DNA of 64,000 bases from assembly GCF_002735645.1 (NCBI RefSeq), contig NZ_PDZG01000007.1, positions 1-64,000 of the forward strand, written 5' to 3'. Under the pieces are notes generated by a model, which was given only the letters and a program-made list of their open reading frames with translations, was not told the origin of the DNA and did not search any database. Shown here piece after piece: positions 51,520 through 59,932 of this stretch (positions are counted from its first letter, which is position 1; each line of letters opens with the position of its first letter). This stretch comes from Iodobacter sp. BJB302 (GTDB lineage: Bacteria > Pseudomonadota > Gammaproteobacteria > Burkholderiales > Chitinibacteraceae). A program made the position numbers and the translations under genes.

Positions 51520-53514
51520 ATGACCATATACCCGCAATATGTGCTGAAACGCGATGGCCGCATCGTGCCTTTTGATATCGATAAAATTCGCCTTGCCCTG
51601 CTGAATGCCAGCCGCGTAACCGGTGAGTTTAACGAGGCAGAAGCAATCCGCCTAAGTACGCTGATTAGCAGCCGCTTGCAGGGTGATCTCACCCCCACCA
51701 TCGAGCAGATTCAGGATCAGGCTGAAGAAGCGCTACTGCAATATCATTATTTAAAAACAGCCCGTGCATTTATTGCTTACCGCAGCCAACATGCCCGTTT
51801 GCGCTCGGATGTGCGCACCGTGGTGGATGTTGAATCGTCGATTAATGAATATCTGGATCAATCAGACTGGCGGGTCAATGCCAATGCCAATCAGGGCTGG
51901 AGCTTAGGCGGGCTGATTTTAAATACCAGCGGCAAGATGATAGCTAATTACTGGCTAAGCCATGTTTATCCGCCAGAAATTGGCGAGGCGCATCGCTCTG
52001 GTGCCATGCATATTCATGATTTGGATATGCTGTCTGGCTATTGTGCAGGCTGGTCTTTACGCCGCCTCTTGCAAGAAGGCTTTAATGGTGTGCCGGGCAA
52101 GGTAGAAGCCAAGCCGCCTAAGCATTTCTCAGCCGCCATTGGCCAGATTGTTAACTTTTTAGGTACTTTGCAAAATGAATGGGCGGGCGCGCAGGCATTT
52201 AGCTCATTTGATACCTATATGGCAGCGTTTATTCGTGCCGATAATCTGCAATACACACAGGTAAAGCAGTATATCCAGGAACTGATTTACAACCTGAATG
52301 TGCCCAGCCGCTGGGGCACGCAAACGCCGTTTACCAATCTGACTTTCGATTGGATTTGCCCGGAAGACCTGCGCGAACAAATCCCCTATGTGGGTGGCAA
52401 GGAAATGCCATTTAGCTACGGTGATTTGCAAACCGAAATGGATATGATTAATCGTGCCTATATCGAAGTAATGATGGAAGGCGATGCTCTGGGCCGCGTA
52501 TTTACATTCCCGATTCCCACCTACAACATCACCAAAGATTTTGCATGGGATCACCCCAATACCGATCTTTTGTTTGAAATGACCGCTAAGTATGGCCTGC
52601 CCTATTTCCAGAATTTCTTAAATTCGGATCTGGAGCCGCATATGGTGCGCTCCATGTGCTGCCGCTTGCAGCTTGATCTGCGCGAGCTGTTAAAGCGCGG
52701 TAATGGTTTATTTGGCTCTGCCGAGCAGACTGGCTCGCTGGGCGTGGTCACCATAAATTGCGCGCGGATTGGTTACGAATTCAAAGGTAATGAAGCGGGC
52801 CTCCTGGCGCGTGTCGATCAGCTGATGGATTTGGCCAAGCAATCTTTAGAAATTAAACGCAAATTGATTGGCCGCTTAATTGATGGCGGCCTTTACCCCT
52901 ATACCAAGCGTTACTTAGGCACGCTGCGTAATCACTTCAGCACGCTGGGGGTGAATGGCATTAACGAGATGATTCGCAATTTTAGCGATGATCAATACGA
53001 TATCAGCACGGAAGCAGGTTATGCCTTAGCCATCCGCCTGCTCGATCATATCCGCGCCAAAATGAGCGAATTTCAGGAAGAAACCGGCCATCTTTATAAT
53101 CTGGAAGCCACGCCTGCCGAAGGCACGACTTACCGCTTTGCCAAAGAAGATAAGAAGTTTTACCCCGATATTTTACAAGCAGGCACGGTGGAGCAGCCCT
53201 TCTATACCAACTCCAGCCAGCTGCCGGTTGGCTTTACAGATGATCCGTTCGAAGCCCTGGGCCGTCAGCAGGAATTGCAGCGTAAATACACCGGCGGCAC
53301 GGTTTTGCATCTGTATATGAACGAGGCGATTTCCAGCCCCGCAGCGTGTAAAGCGCTGGTGAAAAAAGCGCTGACCAACTATCGCCTGCCCTATATCACC
53401 ATCACGCCAACCTTCTCTATCTGCCCGAAACACGGCTACCTGAGCGGCCACCACGAATTTTGCCCAAAGTGCGATGACGAATTGCTGGCGAAGAAGTGCT
53501 GTGCGCTAGGCTAG
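51520..53514 (+). CDS. nrdD: Anaerobic ribonucleotide reductase, large part without the glycyl-radical segment
   Basis: NrdD reduces NTPs to dNTPs without oxygen. The 664-residue chain has an ATP-cone (about 4-95), the catalytic cysteines in LSGYCAGWSL (C175) and TINCARIGYE (C414), and a zinc site near the end: C635 and H638 in ICPKHGYL, then C648 and C651 in CPKCDDELL. It stops at KKCCALG, before the R-V-x-G-Y glycyl-radical loop present at the C-terminus of classical NrdD. That segment is encoded 167 bases downstream as a separate gene. AGGTGGGG precedes the ATG. FNR and NrdR sites lie upstream. Confidence 0.93.
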   Translation: MTIYPQYVLKRDGRIVPFDIDKIRLALLNASRVTGEFNEAEAIRLSTLISSRLQGDLTPTIEQIQDQAEEALLQYHYLKTARAFIAYRSQHARLRSDVRTVVDVESSINEYLDQSDWRVNANANQGWSLGGLILNTSGKMIANYWLSHVYPPEIGEAHRSGAMHIHDLDMLSGYCAGWSLRRLLQEGFNGVPGKVEAKPPKHFSAAIGQIVNFLGTLQNEWAGAQAFSSFDTYMAAFIRADNLQYTQVKQYIQELIYNLNVPSRWGTQTPFTNLTFDWICPEDLREQIPYVGGKEMPFSYGDLQTEMDMINRAYIEVMMEGDALGRVFTFPIPTYNITKDFAWDHPNTDLLFEMTAKYGLPYFQNFLNSDLEPHMVRSMCCRLQLDLRELLKRGNGLFGSAEQTGSLGVVTINCARIGYEFKGNEAGLLARVDQLMDLAKQSLEIKRKLIGRLIDGGLYPYTKRYLGTLRNHFSTLGVNGINEMIRNFSDDQYDISTEAGYALAIRLLDHIRAKMSEFQEETGHLYNLEATPAEGTTYRFAKEDKKFYPDILQAGTVEQPFYTNSSQLPVGFTDDPFEALGRQQELQRKYTGGTVLHLYMNEAISSPAACKALVKKALTNYRLPYITITPTFSICPKHGYLSGHHEFCPKCDDELLAKKCCALG

Positions 53515-53527
53515 GAAGTATTTTTTC

Positions 53528-53649
53528 AAACCCAAATCTTGCACCACGGAGGACACAGAGAACACGGAGTTTCACGGAGAAAACCTTGTTTTGATTTCCT
53601 CCGTGTGACTCTGTGTTCTCCTTAACTCCGTGGTTCAAGATTTGGGTTT
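53528..53649. repeat. Dispersed palindromic repeat between the two nrdD parts
   Basis: A full copy of the family, AAACCCAAATCTTGCACCAC to TGGTTCAAGATTTGGGTTT, starts 14 bases after the nrdD stop and ends 31 bases before the glycyl-radical gene. Confidence 0.9.
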
Positions 53650-53680
53650 AGATCTTAATTAAACTTAACAGGAAAAAATC

Positions 53681-53860
53681 ATGAGTGATTTATCGGTTCA
53701 AACCAAGCTGGCCCCAGAGCTTAAAGATGAAGAACGCACCCGCTGCGAAGTCTGGACGCGGGTAATGGGTTATCACCGGCCGGTGAGCAGTTTTAATATT
53801 GGTAAGAAGGGCGAATTTAAAGAAAGGCAATTTTTTAACGAATGTAATACCGCTTCCTAA
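53681..53860 (+). CDS. Separate glycyl-radical domain of anaerobic ribonucleotide reductase
   Basis: This 59-residue protein matches the C-terminal tail of classical NrdD: CEVWTRVMGYHRPVSSFNIG (radical glycine 30 in RVMGY), then KKGEFKERQFF. It starts with its own MSDLSVQTKLAPELKDEERT leader, and AGGA lies eight bases before the ATG. It could insert into the NrdD barrel next to C414 in trans, as YfiD replaces the damaged tail of pyruvate formate-lyase. Its stop overlaps the nrdG start (TAATG), so it is translated with the activase that makes the radical. Small proteins of this kind occur in related bacteria as far as I recall, but I cannot check here. Confidence 0.9.
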   Translation: MSDLSVQTKLAPELKDEERTRCEVWTRVMGYHRPVSSFNIGKKGEFKERQFFNECNTAS

Positions 53861-54573
53861 TGAAGCCCGCGCCCAAGATTGGCGGCTTGGTGCCGTTTTC
53901 CAGCTGTGATTATCCCGGCGAGCTGGCTTGCGTGGTGTTTCTGGCGGGCTGCCCCTGGCGCTGTGGCTACTGTCATAACCCGCATTTACAAGCGCGTGAG
54001 CAGCAGGATGCAGCACCACAGTGGGATGAAATCCTCATCTGGTTAAAAACGCGCCGTGGTCTTTTGGATGCGGTGGTTTTTTCGGGGGGCGAGCCGCTGA
54101 TTGAGCCCCAGTTACCAGAGATGATGCATGCCGTAAAAGCACTGGGCTTTAAGATTGGGCTGCATAGTGGCGGCTCCTATCCCAAGCGTTTACAGGAATG
54201 TCTGCCCTATCTGGACTGGGTGGGTTTTGATATCAAAAGTGATTTTATGCAGTATGAAAAAATCACGCAGATAACAGGCAGTGGTGCTGTCGCCAGTGCT
54301 TCATTAAAGCTGCTGCTGGCTAGCAAGGTGGCACTGGAATGCCGCAGCACTATCCATCCCAGCTTACATAGCGAGGATGAGCTGATTGCTCTTGCTCAAA
54401 CCTTAAGCAAGGCAGGTGTGCAGCGCTATGTCTTGCAATCCTTCAGGCCTGCTGGCTGTATCGAGCCCGCTTTGATTAATTCTGCTCAGCTTCATTTTCC
54501 TCAGCCTGCCACTTTAGCGGCAATTGAGCAGCAGTTTGCATCGTTTGAGTTTGTACTAACACTTGCTGCCTGA
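53860..54573 (+). CDS. nrdG: Anaerobic ribonucleotide reductase activating protein
   Basis: NrdG is the radical-SAM activase that places the glycyl radical on NrdD. The 237-residue protein has the C-x3-C-x2-C cluster motif in AGCPWRCGYCHNPHLQ, the GGEPLIEPQ SAM strand and the GFDIKSDF region. Its ATG overlaps the glycyl-radical gene's stop, and its last 98 bases overlap the convergent SulP gene. Confidence 0.92.
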   Translation: MKPAPKIGGLVPFSSCDYPGELACVVFLAGCPWRCGYCHNPHLQAREQQDAAPQWDEILIWLKTRRGLLDAVVFSGGEPLIEPQLPEMMHAVKALGFKIGLHSGGSYPKRLQECLPYLDWVGFDIKSDFMQYEKITQITGSGAVASASLKLLLASKVALECRSTIHPSLHSEDELIALAQTLSKAGVQRYVLQSFRPAGCIEPALINSAQLHFPQPATLAAIEQQFASFEFVLTLAA

Positions 54574-56284
54574 AGGCGCGATAAGCCTGTTTTAAGCTGG
54601 AGAAAATCAGGAAATTGGCGTGTAATTCATCCAGCTTATGGTGGCGGGCGGCGATAAATTCGGTTTGTTTTTTACGCCCGGCCAGGGCAAGGGCGATGCC
54701 GCGCTCTTTTAACTCTCTTTGCAAAATAATGATGGTTTCTATGCCCGCGATATCGATTTGATTGATTGGCACCGTATCCAGCACCACCCATGAAACATGC
54801 GGCGATGTACTGTCGGCTAAAGATAAAACCCGCTGGCGGAAGAAATTGGCGTTAAAGAAATTAAGCGAGGCATCAAAGCGATACACCAGCATGCCATCAA
54901 TGGGGGCTGCGGCTGGGTGGTGGGATAAATCGTGAAAACTGTTTTTGCAAGGATAAACGCCCAGCAGGCTTTCATGTGGCCGGGCCAGCTTAACGAGTAG
55001 CCGCAGTGTCGCCATTAACACGGCAAACAGCATGCCCTGCATCACGCCGACGCAGGCCACGCCAATCACGGTAAGGATGGCAATACCGTATTCGCCACGG
55101 CTGGCCTGGCGAAAATAAATAAAATTGGCAAAACTCATCAGCCCAAACGAGGCGGTTATCAGCACAGCGGCCAGTGCGGCAATCGGCACATATTGCAGCG
55201 GGGCGGTAAATAGCGCGATGGCAATGGCGATGGCTGCTGCCGCAACCAGGCTCACCATTTGTGTTTTACCACCGGCATGATCATTGACTGCCGTTCTGGA
55301 ATCCGCACCGCTAATCACAAAGCCTTGTGAAAAAGCCGCAGCAATATTCGCTATACCCAACGCGGTAAATTCTCTATCGGCATCGATCTCATAGCGATTT
55401 TTGGCGGCAAAGCTACGGGCAGTCAGAATGGCGCTGCTAAAGCTGATCAGCGCTAGCCCCGCCCCTGCCCCGAGTAACTCACCCAGATGGGCTCTGGGGA
55501 TGGTGGGCCAGTGCAGGGTGGGCAGGCCAGCTGGCAATAAGCCGATGATGGCAATGCCTGCGTTTTGTAAATTCAGACTAAAGATGATTAACCCTGCCAG
55601 CCCCATGGCAACAAGGGCAGTGGGCAGCTTAGGCAGCAGGCGTTTAATCATTTGAATGGCTAACAGCGTACCAAGGCCAATGACTGCTGTGGCAGGATGA
55701 AGCTCGGGCAGGTGATCTGGCAGCTCGAGAATCCGGCCAATAAAGTCATGCTTTTGAAAAGTAAAACCCAGCAATTTACCCAGCTGTCCCAGCGCAATGC
55801 TGATCGCTACGCCGTTTAAAAAGCCAGCCAAAATCGGCGGGGATAAAAAGTCGGCCAGAAACCCTAGTTTAAAACGACTAGCCAGTAGGCAAAATAGCCC
55901 GGTAATCAGTGCCAAAGCCACAGAAAGCGAGATATACAGCTCAGAATCCCCCATTGCCATCGGCAGCAAAGTGGAGGCCACCATGGCGCAGGTGGCGGCA
56001 TCCGGACCAACGATTAACTGCCGTGAAGAGCCAAACAGCGCGTAAGCCACCATAGGCAGAATGCTGGCATAAAGGCCGGCAATCGGGCTCATCCCCGCCA
56101 GCTGGGCATAGGCGACCCCTACCGGCAGCGCGACGGACGCCACCGATAATCCCGCCAGCAAATCCTGCCGCCAACAGTCCCTTGGGTAATTAAAGAATAT
56201 CGCCAGCCCAGGGATGGCACGTAGAAAGAGTTTGTTCAATGCAGGGTCCTGTAGCTTAGCTAATGTTTTTTGCAGGGTGGACAA
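54476..56284 (-). CDS. SulP-family anion transporter
   Basis: The 602-residue inner-membrane protein has the SulP core of about 12-14 helices (QDLLAGLSVASVALPVGVAYAQLAG, FSQGFVISGADSRTAVNDHAGGKTQ) and a cytoplasmic STAS domain (about 455-560: GMLVYRFDASLNFFNANFF). Substrates in the family include sulfate, bicarbonate and dicarboxylates; none can be chosen here. The final 32 codons overlap nrdG antisense. Confidence 0.9.
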   Translation of the reverse strand: MSTLQKTLAKLQDPALNKLFLRAIPGLAIFFNYPRDCWRQDLLAGLSVASVALPVGVAYAQLAGMSPIAGLYASILPMVAYALFGSSRQLIVGPDAATCAMVASTLLPMAMGDSELYISLSVALALITGLFCLLASRFKLGFLADFLSPPILAGFLNGVAISIALGQLGKLLGFTFQKHDFIGRILELPDHLPELHPATAVIGLGTLLAIQMIKRLLPKLPTALVAMGLAGLIIFSLNLQNAGIAIIGLLPAGLPTLHWPTIPRAHLGELLGAGAGLALISFSSAILTARSFAAKNRYEIDADREFTALGIANIAAAFSQGFVISGADSRTAVNDHAGGKTQMVSLVAAAAIAIAIALFTAPLQYVPIAALAAVLITASFGLMSFANFIYFRQASRGEYGIAILTVIGVACVGVMQGMLFAVLMATLRLLVKLARPHESLLGVYPCKNSFHDLSHHPAAAPIDGMLVYRFDASLNFFNANFFRQRVLSLADSTSPHVSWVVLDTVPINQIDIAGIETIIILQRELKERGIALALAGRKKQTEFIAARHHKLDELHANFLIFSSLKQAYRAFRQQVLVQTQTMQTAAQLPLKWQAEENEAEQN

Positions 56285-56341
56285 AATTTTTTATTTTGCC
56301 CACGCGGGTGATACATCAGCGTTGTGAATTGATGTGCCGCT

Positions 56342-57226
56342 TTAGCAAATCATCCCCGCCTGATCCCTGCAAAACTGAATAAATCGGCGTAAGGCTGTGG
56401 AGTGATATTTTTGTCTGTGCCACGCAAGATAAAGCTGGCGTGGGAAGCGTTGTTGCATGGCTAGGCAGGCTAATCGTTGGTTATTGATACGGTCTTGTGC
56501 TGCCAGCTTGGAGATAAAAGTGATCCCCAGCCCCTGCTCTACCGCAAACATCACCGCCTCCAGGGTATTGAGCTCCAGCCCGATTCGGCTTGTGCTGAGC
56601 TGTGGCTGGATCAGTTGCTCAAATTGCTCCCGATTGCCAGACATCGGTTCTCGCAGTACCCATGTTTCGTCGCTCAATGCAGAGATAGTCAACTCAGCCT
56701 GCCTGGCCAAAGGGTGAGCTTGGGCCGCCACAATGCACATTTCATCCTGCAGCCAGGGATCGGCGATCAGGTCAGGGTGGTGGTTTTCACCTTCGATTAA
56801 GGCGAGATCCAGCTCAAAATGCGCGAGCGCATGGCTCAGAATATGGGTATTGGCAATCGATATGCGTGGCGTGGTGGCCTGGTCGCTGCGCGCCAGCAGA
56901 ATCGGCAGCAAATAGTTGCCTATGGTTTGGGTGGCTCCAAGGCGAAGCTGGCCGACCGGCTCGCTATCGCTGGCAAACATCGTTTCAATATCCATCATCC
57001 GGGCGAGTAATTCTTCGGCCACGGGTTGTAATAATTTACCTTCTGCATTTAATTGCAGGCGTGGATGAACCCGATCAAACAGCGGCGTTGCCAGCTGGCG
57101 CTCTAACTCTTGCAAAGACTGCGAAATGGCCCCTTTACTCAGGCACAGCTCATTGGCTGCCGTGCCAAGATTGCCAAAACGGGCAATGGCAGCGAAGGAT
57201 TTTAGCTGTTGCAGAGTAAGCTTCAT
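56342..57226 (-). CDS. LysR-family transcriptional regulator
   Basis: The 294-residue regulator has an N-terminal winged HTH (MKLTLQQLKSFAAIARFGNL, then LCLSKGAISQSLQELERQL) and a periplasmic-binding-protein-like effector domain (about 90-294). It is divergent from the TDT transporter gene with about 97 bases between, so it probably controls that gene. The effector is unknown. Confidence 0.9.
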   Translation of the reverse strand: MKLTLQQLKSFAAIARFGNLGTAANELCLSKGAISQSLQELERQLATPLFDRVHPRLQLNAEGKLLQPVAEELLARMMDIETMFASDSEPVGQLRLGATQTIGNYLLPILLARSDQATTPRISIANTHILSHALAHFELDLALIEGENHHPDLIADPWLQDEMCIVAAQAHPLARQAELTISALSDETWVLREPMSGNREQFEQLIQPQLSTSRIGLELNTLEAVMFAVEQGLGITFISKLAAQDRINNQRLACLAMQQRFPRQLYLAWHRQKYHSTALRRFIQFCRDQAGMIC

Positions 57227-57323
57227 TTGATTTTACTAAACGCCTTATTCAAATCATTTAGATATGATAAACAATATCTGAGCGTTATCCTATTTGTACT
57301 GTAATAAACAAGAAGGTCGTCGT

Positions 57324-58310
57324 ATGTTTAAGCGAATTCATCAATTACTTGCCGCTGCCCCCACTCCTATGGCGGGCTTAGCTCTAGGCCTTGCCAGCCT
57401 TGGATGGAGTTGGGAAAACGCTGGCGATTTTTCGGGTAAAGCCCAATTATTAGGCGCGGTAATTGCCGCCTTGCTGTTACTTATCTTAGCTTTCAAATTT
57501 GTGCTTCACCCTCGTTTACTCTTGAAAGATTTGGCCCACCCTGTGGTGGGTAGCGTGGTCCCTACCTTTGCAATGGCAACGATGGTGGTGTCTAAGGCCT
57601 TAGGCCAGTTCACTCCCGATTTTGCTGAGGGCCTTTGGTTGTTTGCCGTGATCTTGCATATGGTGTTTCTGGCGACGTTTATTTGGCATCGGGCTAAAGA
57701 CTTTGAAATTCACCATATGGTGCCAAGCTGGTTTGTGCCGCCGGTAGGGATTATCGTGGCCGATGTGGCCTTCCCCGGCGGGCAGTTTGCCGCTTTAGCG
57801 AATGGCTTACTGTGGTTTGGGATATTTTGCTACGCCGTGATGCTGCCGCTGATGCTTTACCGTCTGATCTTTAGCCACGAAGTACCCGATGCGGCCAAGC
57901 CTACCATCGCCATTCTGGCGGCCCCTGCCAGCCTTTCACTTGCTGGCTACTTAACCGTGACCGCCGAGCCATCGCTGCTGATTGTGGCGCTATTGTTTGG
58001 GATTGCTCTACTGATGACAGGCATTATCTACCTCGCCTTTTTCAAGCTGCTGATTCTGCCTTTTTCACCAGGCTATGCTGCCTTTACTTTCCCGTTGGTG
58101 ATTGGTGCTACAGCGCTGTTTAAAGTGAGCCACCTGCTTGGGCAATGGGAATTTGCTGCTGCTTATGTGAATCAGATTCAATGGTTGGCGCAGTTTGAAT
58201 TAGGCGTTGCCACCGTAGTTGTGGGCTATGTGGCTCTGCGGTATGTGATGTTCTTTATGACAAAAGAGGATGCAGTTACATATAAAGCAGGACAGTTGCT
58301 GCACAGATAA
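57324..58310 (+). CDS. TDT/SLAC1-type transporter (TehA-like)
   Basis: The 328-residue membrane protein has ten helices with the family opening APTPMAGLALGLASLGWSWE and the segment FEIHHMVPSWFVPPVGIIVADVAFPG. Members transport anions, dicarboxylates or have been linked to tellurite resistance; the substrate is not resolved. AAGGT precedes the ATG at 57324. Confidence 0.85.
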   Translation: MFKRIHQLLAAAPTPMAGLALGLASLGWSWENAGDFSGKAQLLGAVIAALLLLILAFKFVLHPRLLLKDLAHPVVGSVVPTFAMATMVVSKALGQFTPDFAEGLWLFAVILHMVFLATFIWHRAKDFEIHHMVPSWFVPPVGIIVADVAFPGGQFAALANGLLWFGIFCYAVMLPLMLYRLIFSHEVPDAAKPTIAILAAPASLSLAGYLTVTAEPSLLIVALLFGIALLMTGIIYLAFFKLLILPFSPGYAAFTFPLVIGATALFKVSHLLGQWEFAAAYVNQIQWLAQFELGVATVVVGYVALRYVMFFMTKEDAVTYKAGQLLHR

Positions 58311-58349
58311 GAAGGTTTGCGTAATCTGAGTGGATTACTGAGGGGATTA

Positions 58350-58378
58350 AAAAAGGCCGCTGCTGCGGCCTTTTTTTA
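58350..58378. terminator. Bidirectional terminator after the TDT transporter
   Basis: GGCCGC (58355-58360) and GCGGCC (58365-58370) with A- and T-runs on both sides, shared with the convergent ProQ gene. Confidence 0.9.
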
Positions 58379-58389
58379 TGGAGCAAAGC

Positions 58390-58854
58390 TTATTCTGCTT
58401 TGTTTTCTGCGCCGGTGATGTCTGCTTCTGCAATCACTTCGCTGGTCAGAATCGGATCAACCGCCACTTCTTCTGCTGTGGCTGCGGTTTGTGGCTTTTT
58501 GCGGTCTTCGATGTTTTGTACAAACTTGGCTGCGGCTGCTTTTTCTTCTGCAGTTACATCGCCTACCGGTTTGCCATTCAGATCAAAGCGCTTACCGCCA
58601 CGGGCTACCGATTTCAGGTAGCGCACTTTACGGCAATGGGCCGCAATCGAGCGATGTACATGATTAGCACCGAATTGTGGCAGTGCTTTTTCCAGTTCTT
58701 TATGAACACCGATCATTAAAGGCTTGAACTGCTTCATCACCGGATAACGCTGATAAAGTAATTCAATAATCATAATTTGCTGTTGACGGGCTGATTTCTC
58801 GCCAATCGCAGATTGTAATGCTTGGGCTAAAGCTGAATTTTGATCGGTCATCAT
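58390..58854 (-). CDS. ProQ/FinO-family RNA-binding protein
   Basis: The 154-residue (or 153) protein has a FinO/ProQ domain at about 25-105: YPVMKQFKPLMIGVHKELEK, then HRSIAAHCRKVRYLKSVARG and GKRFDLNGKPVGDVTAEEKA. The C-terminus is acidic and probably disordered. ProQ proteins bind structured sRNAs and mRNA 3' ends. Two adjacent ATGs (58854, 58851) are equally possible. Confidence 0.88.
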   Translation of the reverse strand: MMTDQNSALAQALQSAIGEKSARQQQIMIIELLYQRYPVMKQFKPLMIGVHKELEKALPQFGANHVHRSIAAHCRKVRYLKSVARGGKRFDLNGKPVGDVTAEEKAAAAKFVQNIEDRKKPQTAATAEEVAVDPILTSEVIAEADITGAENKAE

Positions 58855-59120
58855 TAGAAAACTAGGGTTGGTATGAAGGGGTAGCTTACCTTAACTCGGC
58901 GTTTGCATATACCGTACTATCGCAAAGTGTCGCTTATCGGTCTTTTTGAAAATGGCTTTTTAGCTGGCTTGTGTTGCTGGAATACGCTGAAAAAAGCGGA
59001 TTAAGCACCTTTAAACTCAATTTTTCAGGCATTTTTTGTCTTTTAGGCTGAATTTCACCCTGTTTTTTGTATTTTTGGCAGCAGGGGTACTATTTGCCGG
59101 AAGTGCTGTGCTTATGGCAA

Positions 59121-59741
59121 CTAAAGGCTGGATTTGTGGATTAAAACCATGAAGCAGGGAGCTAAACAGGCGATACTGACCCGTTGAGAGGGCTCTCTTT
59201 CACTGGCCCAGTGCCAGGCTGGCTTGATATCCCCGTCAATCATTAAGCTGCTGCCACGGATTACCTGCTTACGAATACCGGCTTTAAAAGCCGCTTCACG
59301 CAGTGTCCAAAGCAAGTAAAAACGCTCTTGTGATTCTTCCGGAATGGCGTTAACCCAGCAGGCTTCATCCTGATGCAGTGCAAATTCAGCCAGCCTGGCG
59401 ATATTGGCCTTGGGGCGGCAGCTTTCAATATCTAGCCCTACTCGCTCAGCATTGACCGTCACTCCTAAGCTATCTCCGCTATGCGAAATGCTGGCGTGCA
59501 AATGAGTGGCTAGTCTTAAATAAGGGAAAAATTCGCCTTCTTCAATATCAGCAGGCGCGTAATCAAATCCTAAAACTCGTGTAGCCGCTTGGGCGAGCAG
59601 TATGCGGCCAAGAATAAATTGCTGAGTGCGGGCAGGCGATTGAATTGCCGCCAGCTTAATTTTGCTACTGGCCGAGAGAGAATCGCTGCTTAGCGAGGGA
59701 TTAAGCGAGATTTGGGTAAGAAGTACTTCGGCGTGAAGCAT
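59121..59741 (-). CDS. 4'-phosphopantetheinyl transferase
   Basis: This enzyme moves phosphopantetheine from CoA to carrier-protein serines. The 206-residue protein has the Sfp-type motifs VGLDIESCRP and FYLLWTLREAAFKAG, plus SISHSGDSLGV. A long in-frame extension to 59855 reads through the adjacent palindromic repeat (MSSVLFVFQDLGFAQ), so I use the ATG at 59741. No PKS/NRPS cluster is in the window; the target carrier may be elsewhere. Confidence 0.85.
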   Translation of the reverse strand: MLHAEVLLTQISLNPSLSSDSLSASSKIKLAAIQSPARTQQFILGRILLAQAATRVLGFDYAPADIEEGEFFPYLRLATHLHASISHSGDSLGVTVNAERVGLDIESCRPKANIARLAEFALHQDEACWVNAIPEESQERFYLLWTLREAAFKAGIRKQVIRGSSLMIDGDIKPAWHWASEREPSQRVSIACLAPCFMVLIHKSSL

Positions 59742-59816
59742 GAGCAAACCAAGGGCAAAGGATGAGGAATGATATACCTTGGTGCGGTACACAGCAGCGG
59801 AAATTCCTTCCTGTGC

Positions 59817-59924
59817 AAAACCCAAATCTTGAAACACAAAGAGCACAGAGGACACGGAGTTTCACGGAGAAAACCTTGCGTGTGTTTTTCTCCGTGGCCC
59901 TCCGTGGTTTAAGGTTTGGGTTTT
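59817..59924. repeat. Dispersed palindromic repeat upstream of the transferase gene
   Basis: AAAACCCAAATCTTGAAACA at the left and TGGTTTAAGGTTTGGGTTTT at the right enclose the same core as the 49.4 and 53.5 kb copies, in a shorter 108-base version. Confidence 0.88.
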
Positions 59925-59932
59925 AGGTATAA

